Shown here: positions 18,401 through 26,473 of the stretch, one piece after another | How positions within the stretch are numbered: the first letter of the stretch is position 1 | How the letters are laid out: each line of letters starts with the position of its first letter | Assembly (NCBI GenBank): GCA_028281525.1 | Contig: JANQJR010000017.1 | Coordinates: 17,749 to 81,748 of the forward strand | Direction: 5' to 3' | DNA length: 64,000 nucleotides | Origin: Magnetovibrio sp. | Lineage (GTDB): Bacteria; Pseudomonadota; Alphaproteobacteria; Rhodospirillales; Magnetovibrionaceae | Made by a program: the position numbers and the translations under genes | The notes under the pieces: model-generated | What the model saw: only the letters and a program-made list of their open reading frames with translations | What the model was told of the DNA's origin: nothing | Database searches by the model: none

Positions 18401-18690
18401 CCGTTTTCGATGCGCATGTTTTTCTTGGACGGGATCAGGTAGATCGTGTCCTTTTGCACCGCAACATTGTCTTTGGCGATCTTGACGGGAATGGACGTGA
18501 CCTTGGCGATCAGTTCGTCCATCAAACTTTTATAGTCGGGCGAGAGGTGTTGGACGATGACGAACGACAGGCCCGTCTCGGCAGGCAGAGACTTAAAGAA
18601 AGTCTGAATGGCCTCCAATCCTCCCGCGGATGCCCCCATGCAAACGATATGAGTTGGATCGGCGACCCCCTTGTCGCGATGATCGTCCAT
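15409..18690 (-). CDS. CheB-CheR-PAS histidine kinase fusion
   Basis: 1093 residues. A CheB methylesterase domain (about 12-195) keeps the catalytic triad S21 (GASAGG), H48 (QHLSP) and D141 (GTGSDG). A CheR methyltransferase domain (about 215-475) ends with [13 protein letters not shown]-like region (about 515-630), a long coiled coil of NEELQ-type repeats (655-725), a second PAS (about 735-845), HisKA with H874 in SMSHDLRTP, and HATPase (N-box near 990, GTGLGL 1052-1057) follow. The CheB part lacks a receiver domain. Such fusions couple chemotaxis-type methylation chemistry to a two-component output. No partner regulator is adjacent. Confidence 0.9.
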   Translation of the reverse strand: MDDHRDKGVADPTHIVCMGASAGGLEAIQTFFKSLPAETGLSFVIVQHLSPDYKSLMDELIAKVTSIPVKIAKDNVAVQKDTIYLIPSKKNMRIENGHLLLMDQDRNQQTINLPIDIFLSSLAQDRKTQSIGVILSGTGSDGTRGSRAIKEAGGMVMVQEPGNAKFDGMPKNAISGGFPDFILPVESMPGQLMSYVKHPNTTLKSKGGALLEEKTGITRLFSLLRDKSKIDFTYYKPNTVSRRIARRMTVNQIEELGDYISLVEGNASELNTLFRELLIGVTSFFRDPHMFQMLEGKWLPEALERAQGREFRIWIAGVSTGEEAYSFAILCSEIVEKFDRGVDIKIFATDIDQDAIFFASNGIYPESITADVPPHLLNKYFFRHAESFKVSRALREMVVFAKHDLIKDPAFTNIDLLSCRNVLIYFQQPLQQKVVDTFNFSLRPEGLLVLGPSETTGTAESLFACLDNRWKVFKSKGKKSATPSSSAFAGGRAPFNNGTFVGRQSTHANAEEDRVLSRLMDVVGSDYLPFSMVVNENNEIIYIFGESSNFLIPPTGRVINDVSKSVISDLSIPLATGLTKVFGSQTEQAFSNIAVKVDADNRITVNMKIKPLPDQKGKERLAAIFIENSINPPTKAGPTIDAVTYDASHESQQRIIDLEQELQFTRENLQATIEELETSNEELQATNEELLASNEELQSTNEELQSVNEELFTVNAEHQSKIMELTELNNDLHNLMNSGTAITLFLDDQLNIRRFTENALQIWSLSEHDIGRPFDHLGTSLVGMDLIELVERVNRTGESLSQEVRSATNDQWYLLTLQPYVVSTLTRTGVVINLSDITELKRAQDNEQRALQRAKEEAEKSSDAKSNFLASMSHDLRTPLNAVIGYAESIIHQAYGPIDHDKYEEYIRIIHNSGHLLLSLVNDILDISKIEAGEYTITRTPISIGEMLEQSAQLITPNADAKNISVEFDVSPDMPQFNADPRALTQVLNNLFNNAVKYTDVHGKISARAYPEGDQAVIEIIDTGIGMDEKQLRTAFQPFRGSTAAVASNEEGTGLGLYLCKRLVDMHGGSIDLASSPGNGLTVTLHLPLANKR

Positions 18691-18827
18691 TAATATTCCC
18701 AGTCTTCACGTACCTTAGCCCCGGACCCATTGTGCTACAATAAGTCCTCATACAAAAGTATATTTCTGCTTGAATTCTCAATGTCAAGGCCCGGTTATGA
18801 TAAAGAGGTCTGGTGCGCATGAGCCGG

Positions 18828-20069
18828 TTACCCGCCGTGGTCACGCGCGCCTTGGGAGAGCATTTCCGTGAAGTACTGAATTTGGTTGCGCAGTACGTCC
18901 ATTTCTTCGCTGTTGGATTTCAGTTTGTGCAGAAGCTGGGAGTTCAACTGGACCATGTCCGCACGCTGGAGGGCCTTTTCGGACATTTCCTGGATCAACG
19001 CGCGGCGTTTGTGTTCCGCGGCACGAAGCTGTTCTTCCAACTGCTGTAGGTTGGTGCGCAAATCCGCATTCAACGCCGTCAGCTCCGACGTGCGTTCCGC
19101 CACAACGGCTTCCAAATCGACGTTGCGCGCTTCCAGCTCCCGGTTCATGCGTTTGACTTCGCTGATGGCGTAGCTCAGGAACAAGGCCAGAATCGAGGTG
19201 GCAACCAGGAATTCCTGGATGGCCAGCACGTTGGCAGCCTCGTTGATGCCGGTGGTAAAAGGCCCGACGCCGGCCGTCGTCGCCAGGGTCGCGGACAACG
19301 ACAGGCAAAGCGCCGCGCTGGTGGTGATGATGGGCGTGGTGCGCATGGCGATCCACACCACAGACAGCATCAACAACACCGGGCTGGCCGCCCACGGCAT
19401 GCTTTGGTGCAGTGGCGTAAACAACAACGCCCAGACGACAAGGAATGCCCCGCCCAATCCCACGGCCTCCACCGTCGACATGCGAAGCCGCAGCGATTGA
19501 ATGGGCGATTTGCCCGCCACGCTCAGCACCACCGGCAAGGTGACGATCAAGCCCGTGGCGTCGCCGAACCACCACAACCGCCAAAACTGCCAGTAATGAA
19601 TGGATGGATCACCCAGGGCATAAATTTTCGCACCGCCCAGCGCGGCCAAAGGCGTGGCCACGACCAAAATCACACCGACCATGATGCTCAAGTTTTTGAG
19701 CGTCAGCTCCATCGGGTGTGTGCCCGTGATGCGCCCAATGACGTAGGCCGCAAACAAAGTTTCACAGATGTTCACCACCGCGAATCCGACGATCTGCCAC
19801 ACTGGAAAGCTGCCGATGTCGGCGGCGAATTCCGCCACCGCGCCCGCAACAGCGAACATCCACCAGTATTTACGGGGCGCCAACAAGAACGCCGCCAACA
19901 ACATGGCGTTGGGCGGCCACATGATCGCGATGCCTTGCGCCATGATGGTGAAGTTCACGGCGAAGAGCCCTGCCAGGTAGTACCCCACGCCGGTGAGCAG
20001 CGCCGCAACGAAAGGCCTGTTGGTGAATAAATCCACCCGATGTCCCCGCCCCATTTCACGTTTACGCAT
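18828..20069 (-). CDS. MASE1-domain membrane protein with coiled-coil tail and no output domain
   Basis: 413 residues. Residues about 15-315 form eight to ten hydrophobic segments with MASE1 features (MWPPNA after helix 2, then FWRLWWFGDATG). A coiled coil follows from about 320 to the end. MASE1 normally precedes a GGDEF, EAL or histidine-kinase domain; none is present. The stop is clean and no remnant of such a domain is seen in the next 137 nt. It may work through a partner kinase, for example the CheB-CheR-kinase fusion transcribed just downstream on the same strand. Confidence 0.75.
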   Translation of the reverse strand: MRKREMGRGHRVDLFTNRPFVAALLTGVGYYLAGLFAVNFTIMAQGIAIMWPPNAMLLAAFLLAPRKYWWMFAVAGAVAEFAADIGSFPVWQIVGFAVVNICETLFAAYVIGRITGTHPMELTLKNLSIMVGVILVVATPLAALGGAKIYALGDPSIHYWQFWRLWWFGDATGLIVTLPVVLSVAGKSPIQSLRLRMSTVEAVGLGGAFLVVWALLFTPLHQSMPWAASPVLLMLSVVWIAMRTTPIITTSAALCLSLSATLATTAGVGPFTTGINEAANVLAIQEFLVATSILALFLSYAISEVKRMNRELEARNVDLEAVVAERTSELTALNADLRTNLQQLEEQLRAAEHKRRALIQEMSEKALQRADMVQLNSQLLHKLKSNSEEMDVLRNQIQYFTEMLSQGARDHGG

Positions 20070-20149
20070 TGTGAAATACTAAATGTTTTGAGACAAGCGT
20101 GAAATTCGTGAAGAAGTTGTGATGGCGAGAAGGCTGGTCCGGCACCCGT

Positions 20150-20890
20150 TCAGTACATGTGTTGGCCGCCGGTGACCCAGATTTCGGTACCGGTGACGTA
20201 GGTGCTGTCCTCGCTGCACAGATAATAGACCGTGCTGGCGACGTCCCGGGGCGCGCCCATGCGGTCCAGCGGGATACGCGGGATCAGGGTTTCGTATTCC
20301 GGCTGGATCATGGAGGTTTCGATCTCGCCGGGCGCGACCGCGTTGACGCGCACGTCCAATGCGGCGAATTCTCCCGCCATTTCGCGGGTCAGCGCCGACA
20401 ACGCGGCTTTGGAGATGGAATACGCCGATCCCGCAAAGGGGTGGATGTAATGCCCGGCGATGGAGGTGATGTTGACGATGGCGCCGCGGCCGTTGTGCAG
20501 TTGCGATGCGAAGCCGCGTGACAGGCGCAGGGCGGCGAAGAAATTGATTTCGAACACCTCGCGCCACGCTTCCAGATCGCCGTTCAAGCAGCCCAGTCGC
20601 TCCTTAAACGGGGTTTTGGGCGAAAGCCCGGCGTTGTTGACCAGAGCGTTGAGCGGTTTTCCCTCCAGATACTCCCCAGCCGCCTTGATGAAGGCCTGAA
20701 CGCTGTCGGCGTCGGCCAAGTCCGTCGGGATGTGGGCGAGCCAGTTTTCATTCTGGGCCACCTCCGGCGGTGCATCACCACGCGCACAGGTGATGATGCG
20801 CCAGCCCCGCTCCAGGAACAGCAGCGCCGTGGCATGCCCGATACCTCTGGATGCGCCAGTGATGATGACGGTCTTGCTTTCTTCGCTCAT
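20150..20890 (-). CDS. SDR-family NAD(P)-dependent oxidoreductase
   Basis: 246 residues with classical short-chain dehydrogenase motifs: TGASRGIG at the N-terminus (cofactor binding), NNAG, the catalytic Ser in NITSIAG and the YSISK pair of Tyr and Lys. The substrate is unknown; FabG-like and sugar or alcohol dehydrogenases share this layout. The gene stands alone and is divergent from the SRAP gene. Confidence 0.88.
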   Translation of the reverse strand: MSEESKTVIITGASRGIGHATALLFLERGWRIITCARGDAPPEVAQNENWLAHIPTDLADADSVQAFIKAAGEYLEGKPLNALVNNAGLSPKTPFKERLGCLNGDLEAWREVFEINFFAALRLSRGFASQLHNGRGAIVNITSIAGHYIHPFAGSAYSISKAALSALTREMAGEFAALDVRVNAVAPGEIETSMIQPEYETLIPRIPLDRMGAPRDVASTVYYLCSEDSTYVTGTEIWVTGGQHMY

Positions 20891-20976
20891 GGTTGAGACG
20901 TTAGGCCATCGGGCTGAAGCTTTCCAGTGGGTTGTGAGCCCGTGGGGTGTGAGCCAATAGGATGTGAAAACGGGCG

Positions 20977-21576
20977 ATGTGCGGACGGTTCGAAGTCGAC
21001 AAGGCGATGCAGAAGGTCAAGAAGCGCTTCGGCCTGAAATTATCGCCGCCTTCCCCTCCTGACTTGAAGGGGGGCACCGAAATGCGCCCCGGCGCACGCA
21101 TTTTGACCATCGACGCGGAGGCGGGACACGCGCGGGGCCGCCTGCTGGGCTGGGGGCTGCACGTGGACTGGACGTCCAAGCCCCTGATCAATGCCCGTGC
21201 GGAAACGTTGGACACGAAGGCCATCTTCCGCCCGCTTTTGAACCGGCGCTGCCTGGTGCCCGCCAACGCATATTTCGAATGGCAACACCCAGAAGGCGGC
21301 GCGAAGCAGAAAATGCGCATCCAGACCAAAGATCAAGAGCTGTTCGCCATGGCGGGCCTGATCGGCGCGGACGGAGACACGGTGACCATCGTCACCTGCA
21401 CACCCACAGACGAGATTCGCGCCATACACGATCGCATGCCGGTGATTTTTGCTCGCGAAGACGAAACCAAGTGGATCGATCCCGACCTCGATTTCCAGGA
21501 CGTGGAGTCCCTGCTGCGCCCTTACAAATCTGGGATGAATGCAGAAAACGCCGACGCGCGACCGGTGCTATTGTAA
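20977..21576 (+). CDS. SRAP/HMCES-family DNA-protein crosslink protein (YedK-like)
   Basis: 199 residues starting MCGRF. After removal of Met1, Cys2 is the residue that forms a thiazolidine link with abasic sites in single-stranded DNA. Other family motifs are NARAET, the Glu in AYFEW and the His in HDRMPVI. Length is typical. It protects abasic sites during replication. No SOS box was identified in the short upstream gap. Confidence 0.9.
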   Translation: MCGRFEVDKAMQKVKKRFGLKLSPPSPPDLKGGTEMRPGARILTIDAEAGHARGRLLGWGLHVDWTSKPLINARAETLDTKAIFRPLLNRRCLVPANAYFEWQHPEGGAKQKMRIQTKDQELFAMAGLIGADGDTVTIVTCTPTDEIRAIHDRMPVIFAREDETKWIDPDLDFQDVESLLRPYKSGMNAENADARPVLL

Positions 21577-21681
21577 TGCCTTTATAGCGCACTCAAACGG
21601 GTGCGATTTTCGGTATCGCTGCCTCTTGGAATGTGTCTTTATGGTGTTCACGCTTCGCCATGAGACAAAAAGGGGGTTCCT

Positions 21682-22386
21682 ATGGCATTACGCATTCTCG
21701 CCGCACTGTCCGCCGTGTTTGTTTTCGCCGCATCCGGTGCGCTCGCCCAGGGGTATGGCTCCTCACCCTACAGCCAGTATGGGCAAGGCTACATTCCCAA
21801 TCAACAGCCGCAATACGCGCCACGTACGAACCCGCGTTATGCACCCTCCCCCCAACATCAGGCCCCACCGCGCTACGCACCGGACCGCCCTGCCGCGGAC
21901 GGCGCGGACCCGGCGGCAAAGGTGTCCAAGCAGTTGAACGGTCTGCGTGAATTTCTGGCGGGTATGCAGGGGCAATCCGTCAACCAGGAACGGGCGCTGA
22001 ACTACATCGAAACCCAAATCGCCCCGGACGTGGATTTCAAGACCATGACCGACCTCTCGCTCGGCCGCTTGGCGAACCGCATGAGCCCGCAGCAACGCGC
22101 GCGTGCCGAAGCGCAATTGCGCCGCACCTTCACCACCAAGCTGATCGAGGTGATGGGCGACTTCCGCTCCACCCGCTTTAGCGTTGGCAAGACGCGGCGC
22201 GGCACCAGCAAGGGTGAATTGGTGGTGCCGGTACGCCTGGACCGCTGGCAAGGCGAGCCGCTGAAGGTCAATTTCCGCTTCTACAAGGCGCGCGGCGGCT
22301 GGAAGGTGTTCGACGCCGAAGCCGGCGGGCAAAGTGCGGTGATGTTCTTCCGCGGTTACTTCGCCCGGCAATGGCGGGGAAGCTGA
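21682..22386 (+). CDS. MlaC-like periplasmic phospholipid-binding protein
   Basis: 234 residues. A cleavable signal peptide (residues 1-22, ending GALA) is followed by a Gln/Pro/Tyr-rich linker (about 23-72), then a domain resembling MlaC/Ttg2D (about 75-232; FKTMTDLSLGR, then RLDRWQGEPLKVNF and a GGWKVFD motif). MlaC shuttles phospholipid across the periplasm between outer-membrane and inner-membrane Mla parts. No mlaA, mlaD, mlaE or mlaF is adjacent, which is unusual, and the low-complexity linker is not part of standard MlaC. Confidence 0.75.
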   Translation: MALRILAALSAVFVFAASGALAQGYGSSPYSQYGQGYIPNQQPQYAPRTNPRYAPSPQHQAPPRYAPDRPAADGADPAAKVSKQLNGLREFLAGMQGQSVNQERALNYIETQIAPDVDFKTMTDLSLGRLANRMSPQQRARAEAQLRRTFTTKLIEVMGDFRSTRFSVGKTRRGTSKGELVVPVRLDRWQGEPLKVNFRFYKARGGWKVFDAEAGGQSAVMFFRGYFARQWRGS

Positions 22387-22415
22387 GGCTCAAGAAAACA
22401 AATCCTCTATCCTCT

Positions 22416-22511
22416 GTCATTGCGAGCGCCGCCAAGCGCGAAGCAATCCAGAAAATCGCCTTTAATCGTGAAACTGGATTGCTTTGTCACTGCGTTCCTC
22501 GCAAAGACGCT
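22416..22511. repeat. Dispersed palindromic repeat element (GTCATTGCGAG...AAGCAATCCAG type)
   Basis: An imperfect 96-nt inverted repeat in the gap after the MlaC-like gene. The inner arms AAGCAATCCAG (22441-22451) and CTGGATTGCTT (22474-22484) are exact complements. The outer arms GTCATTGCGAG (22416-22426) and CTCGCAAAGAC (22498-22508) differ at one base. This consensus is common as an extragenic palindrome in many proteobacterial genomes. It can fold into a long RNA hairpin and may attenuate transcription from either side. Confidence 0.75.
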
Positions 22512-22528
22512 CGGGCATATAAGGTCAC

Positions 22529-23401
22529 TTAGTGGCTGAACAGCACCGGCAAGGGTGAGCCGTTCATGAGGGCGCTGGTCACACCGCCCATCACGGTCTG
22601 CATCAGGCGGGAGTGGGAATACGCTCCACAAACCAACAGGTCGGCTTTGGCCTCGATGGCGTGGTCCAAGATCGCCTGCCCCGCCCCACCGGAGCCCGGC
22701 GGAAAGCATACGACCTTGGGCGTCACCCCCCACCAGCCCAGATACTCGGCCAACTCATCCGCCGCGGTGGGATCTGTGCGTTCCGCTTCACAGGTCAAGA
22801 TGTTCACTTCGTAAGCCCGCGTAATCAGTGGCATCGCCGCGTGCACGGCGCGGGCGGCTTGGGCGGTGCCGTTCCACGCAATCGCAACGACGCGCCCAAG
22901 TTCACTTGCTTCAGGATCGGCAGGCAGCGCCAACACGGGCCGTCCGCAATCGAACAGGGTGGCATGCATCGTCAATGACCGCATGGGCGAAGCCTCTTCG
23001 CTGGGCCGGGCGCTGATCACCAAATCGGCCAAACGGCCACGCCAGGAAACCACATCGTCTTCGCGCCCGATCTGTTCGCGCCACGTGGCGGTGACGGCAT
23101 CTTCGCCTCCACCTGGCTCCGTGACGAGGGGCACGCCCCGGCGCTCACAGATGTCGTTAAACAATGCGCGAAGTTCCTGGGCCCTGGTGGCCGTTTCCCG
23201 GTCGGCGCTCTCCACCAACTCCTCGACCATATCGCCGGACAGCCCCTCACCCAACATCGGCACCGCATCGCGTGGATCTGCGCGCACGTGAAGCACGTCC
23301 ACATGGGCGTCGAACGTACGCGCCAATTCCAAGGCGTTTTCCAAGATGACTTGATTGTCGCTGGCCCCATCCAGGGGAACGAGAATGGACCGAATGGACA
23401 C
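22529..23401 (-). CDS. Universal stress protein with two UspA domains
   Basis: 290 residues in two UspA halves: ILVPLDGA at the first strand, AIAWNGT starting the second half, and a C-terminal nucleotide-binding signature (CGAYSHSR then GGVTSALM). Tandem Usp proteins bind ATP or AMP and act in stress and energy-limitation responses. The start is taken as GTG at 23401, because AAAGGAGG lies 5 nt upstream; an ATG 30 nt earlier lacks such a site. Confidence 0.85.
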   Translation of the reverse strand: MSIRSILVPLDGASDNQVILENALELARTFDAHVDVLHVRADPRDAVPMLGEGLSGDMVEELVESADRETATRAQELRALFNDICERRGVPLVTEPGGGEDAVTATWREQIGREDDVVSWRGRLADLVISARPSEEASPMRSLTMHATLFDCGRPVLALPADPEASELGRVVAIAWNGTAQAARAVHAAMPLITRAYEVNILTCEAERTDPTAADELAEYLGWWGVTPKVVCFPPGSGGAGQAILDHAIEAKADLLVCGAYSHSRLMQTVMGGVTSALMNGSPLPVLFSH

Positions 23402-23481
23402 GCGCGCCTCCTTTGTCTCCCACCTCTTCATGATGAACGCGAAAGACGGAAAGATAAAGCGATCTTAGAGCCCCAGTGTCT

Positions 23482-25020
23482 TTAGATATCCAAAATCTTC
23501 AACGCCTGCTCATCCGTTTCCTGGCGCGTGCCCGAGGAATCGATTTGGTGCCAGTCGATGTGACCCAAATCGTAATCCAACTGCATGCGCACCACACGGG
23601 CGTCGGCATCCGACGCGTTCTTTTCGCGCTTGGTGACGCGGGCCTCCATAATGTCCGGCGACGCACTCAACCAGAAACCATCGAATGGTACAGCCATGTC
23701 CTCGGCCACGGCCTTGATGGCGTCGCGTTCGTGTGGTTTGGAAAAAACACAGTCCGCAACCACCGAGTGCCCGGTGGCGAGCACCGCGCGCGCCTCGTCA
23801 AAGACCGCTTGGTAGGTTTGTTCCGACATTTCCGGGGTGTAGAACTCAGGCCCCAGCTTATCCAAGGGATGCTTGCCCGCGATGCGCTTGCGCAAAACAT
23901 CGCTGCGCACCACCCGCGCGCCCGGCGCCGCGCCGATATGCTGGGCCAAGTCGCGCGCCATGCGCGACTTGCCGCTGCCGGACAAACCGCCCACCGCGAT
24001 CAAGCGCGGCTCCGGCGCATCGAGATAGTTCAGCGCCATGTCGAGATAGATGCGCGCCTGTTCGGCTTGGTCTTGCTTGAAGGTTTCGTCGTCCACGCTT
24101 TTCGCCGCCGCACACGCGACGAAGGAGCGGATGCCCGCACGCACGCTCAAGAACAGCGGCAAAGTCGCAAGTCCCCAGCTTGAGCCCGTAATATCCATAT
24201 AGCGGTTCATGGTCACAGTGGCGAGCGTCTTAAGCCCCCTGTAATCCAAGTCCATCAACAAAAACGCCAGATCGTAGAGCACGTCGATGGTGGAGAACTG
24301 CTCGTTGAATTCGATGCAATCGAACAGCACCGGTTCGCCATCCTCCAGGAAGATGTTGCGCAGATGCATGTCGCCATGGCAACTGCGCACGCAGCCGCGC
24401 ATGCGCCGGCTCTCCAGCAGTTCCGCCAAATCCGCGACCAGAGCGAGGCAGTGATCCGTCAGCTCGGACACCCGCTCCATATCCAAAAAACCCGGTGCAT
24501 TTTCCAGAAAAGCCTTGTGGTTGCTTTCGATAATGAGCGCGATACCGGTGCGCCCGCCACCATCTTGGCGTGCCTCCGCTGCGGCATGGAAGGTTGCGAT
24601 CTTGTCGGCGAGACGCTCCATCAAATTCCGGTCGAGCTTGCCCCGCGCCGCCAACTTGTCGAACAAGGTGTCCTCGTCGAAACGCTTCATTTCGATGACC
24701 CAGTCCACCACCTCGCCGGGCTCACCCAAGTGCAGCTTACCGTCATCACCGCGTGTGATGGGCTTGACGCCCAGATAGAGGTCCGGCGCAGTGCGGCGAT
24801 TGAGCGCCACCTCCGCCTCGCAGTTCTTGAGACGCTTGTCCTTGTCGGAATAGTCGAGGAACGGGTACTGGGCCGCGCGTTTGAGCTTGAATACCCGCTC
24901 TTCGCCAATGAATAGTTCGGACGCATGGGTGGTCGCACGCGCGACATCCCGCGTGCCGTCGGCGAACACTGCCGGATCGGACAGGAATTCGACCTGTTCG
25001 GACTGATCCTCGCAAATCAT
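23482..25020 (-). CDS. Fused aminoglycoside-phosphotransferase-like kinase and P-loop ATPase
   Basis: 512 residues. The N-terminal two thirds resemble the APH/choline-kinase fold, with the catalytic loop CHGDMHLRN and the metal-binding Asp in LFDCIEF. The C-terminal third is a P-loop kinase-like domain with GGLSGSGKS (Walker A). This two-domain type is widespread in proteobacteria and its substrate is not established. The ATG at 25020 is chosen (GGTGGAG about 12 nt upstream); GTG at 25038 is also possible. The MFS gene precedes it on the same strand, 39 nt away. Confidence 0.8.
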   Translation of the reverse strand: MICEDQSEQVEFLSDPAVFADGTRDVARATTHASELFIGEERVFKLKRAAQYPFLDYSDKDKRLKNCEAEVALNRRTAPDLYLGVKPITRGDDGKLHLGEPGEVVDWVIEMKRFDEDTLFDKLAARGKLDRNLMERLADKIATFHAAAEARQDGGGRTGIALIIESNHKAFLENAPGFLDMERVSELTDHCLALVADLAELLESRRMRGCVRSCHGDMHLRNIFLEDGEPVLFDCIEFNEQFSTIDVLYDLAFLLMDLDYRGLKTLATVTMNRYMDITGSSWGLATLPLFLSVRAGIRSFVACAAAKSVDDETFKQDQAEQARIYLDMALNYLDAPEPRLIAVGGLSGSGKSRMARDLAQHIGAAPGARVVRSDVLRKRIAGKHPLDKLGPEFYTPEMSEQTYQAVFDEARAVLATGHSVVADCVFSKPHERDAIKAVAEDMAVPFDGFWLSASPDIMEARVTKREKNASDADARVVRMQLDYDLGHIDWHQIDSSGTRQETDEQALKILDI

Positions 25021-25059
25021 GGGGGCAGAATACTCCACCGAAGCGAAAAGGAAACCGCC

Positions 25060-26307
25060 CTATTGAGCAGGTGCCAGCTTTTCGTAAGGCGCTTCGCGCA
25101 CCGGCAAATGCACCAATGCGGAAAACGCGCCGACGCCGACGCCAACCCACCACACGACCTCGTACGATCCATAGAGGTCATACATGACGCCCCCCAGCCA
25201 CACGCCGAGAAACGAGCCCAACTGGTGGGAAAAGAAGACGATCCCGTAGAGCGTCCCCATGTAGCGCAAACCGTAGATGTGCGCGATCAGACCGGATGTG
25301 AGCGGCACGGTCGCCAGCCACAGCGCGCCCATGACGATGGAAAATACAATCACCGAGGTGGGCGTCATGGGCACCAGGATGAACCACGCCGCCGCCACCG
25401 TGCGCCCGGTGTAAATCAGAGCCAACAGGTATTTCTTCGAATAGGACTTGCCCAGCCATCCCGCCGCCACGGTGCCGACGATGTTGGCGGCGCCGATGAT
25501 GGCGATGGAAAACGCCCCCAACGCCGAGGTGGTGTTGATGCCGATGCTTTTGATGATGCTGCCGTCGGGAATGGCTGCGCACATTTCCGTGACGAACGCG
25601 GGAAAGTGCGCGGTGACGAACGCCAGTTGGAAGCCGCACGAAAAGAAGCCCAGGAAAATCATGGAATAGGTCGGATCGCGCAACGCCTTGCCCAGAACGC
25701 GGCCTAAGCTTTCCTCCAGCTCCTGACGGCTCAGGGGGGCTTGCCTGCCCATCATCGGCAACACCACCAGCACCGCCAGGATGGCGGCGGCGAAGATCAG
25801 AAACACCGATTGCCACGGCATCACCTGCAGCAATGCATCCGCCGCGGGCGGGCCGACGATCTGTCCCGCAGAGCCCGCCGCCGTGGCGATGCCGAGCGCG
25901 AGCGAGCGGTGCTCATCGGACGCCGCACGTCCGACCACCGCCAGGATCACGCCGAAACCCGTGCCCGCAATGCCAAAGCCCACCAGAACTTCGTAGAAGT
26001 GGTGCTCGATGGGCGTGACGGCGAAGCTACTGAGCACCAAGCCCAGCGCATAGACCACCGCGCCCAGCACAATGGCCTTCTTGTCACCGAATTTTTCCGC
26101 CAGCGCGCCGAAGATCGGTTGCCCGATCCCCCAGAAGAGATTCTGGATGGCGATGGCCATGGAGAACTCGGAGCGCAGCCAGCCGAACTCTTCGGCGATG
26201 GGGATTTGGAACACGCCGAAGCTCGCGCGGATGGCGAACCCCATCAGCAAGATGAGGCTGCCCGCGATCAACACCGGGGTAAAGAGGGACGTTCTAGCAT
26301 CCATCAT
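25060..26307 (-). CDS. MFS transporter, monocarboxylate/oxalate-formate-like
   Basis: About 415 residues with twelve transmembrane helices and MFS features, including a GALAEKFGDKKA loop between helices 2 and 3. It resembles the oxalate:formate antiporter and monocarboxylate porter group, but the substrate is not determined. The start is uncertain: ATG at 26307 or 26304 gives a normal short N-terminus, while an ATG at 26346 would add 13 residues. It is probably co-transcribed with the APH-ATPase fusion gene. Confidence 0.85.
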   Translation of the reverse strand: MMDARTSLFTPVLIAGSLILLMGFAIRASFGVFQIPIAEEFGWLRSEFSMAIAIQNLFWGIGQPIFGALAEKFGDKKAIVLGAVVYALGLVLSSFAVTPIEHHFYEVLVGFGIAGTGFGVILAVVGRAASDEHRSLALGIATAAGSAGQIVGPPAADALLQVMPWQSVFLIFAAAILAVLVVLPMMGRQAPLSRQELEESLGRVLGKALRDPTYSMIFLGFFSCGFQLAFVTAHFPAFVTEMCAAIPDGSIIKSIGINTTSALGAFSIAIIGAANIVGTVAAGWLGKSYSKKYLLALIYTGRTVAAAWFILVPMTPTSVIVFSIVMGALWLATVPLTSGLIAHIYGLRYMGTLYGIVFFSHQLGSFLGVWLGGVMYDLYGSYEVVWWVGVGVGAFSALVHLPVREAPYEKLAPAQ

Positions 26308-26392
26308 GCGTTCAGGATGGTGGGTCCATGTGCCCGCGTCAATCAACCAGGAGGATTAGAATACAAAGGGGGACAATGAAGGGAGGCACTGC

Positions 26393-26425
26393 AAAACCGC
26401 CCGCGCGGTAGGAGCACGCGGGCGG
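26393..26425 (-). terminator. Intrinsic terminator after the RND efflux operon
   Basis: On the minus strand CCGCCCGCG (26425-26417) pairs exactly with CGCGGGCGG (26405-26397) around an 11-nt loop, then TTTT (26396-26393). It is 49 nt beyond the stop of the RND permease. Confidence 0.7.
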
Positions 26426-26473
26426 CCTCGTAGGCCTTCATCGGGGGATTGGAGGTCCGCTCAGGCCTGAACG

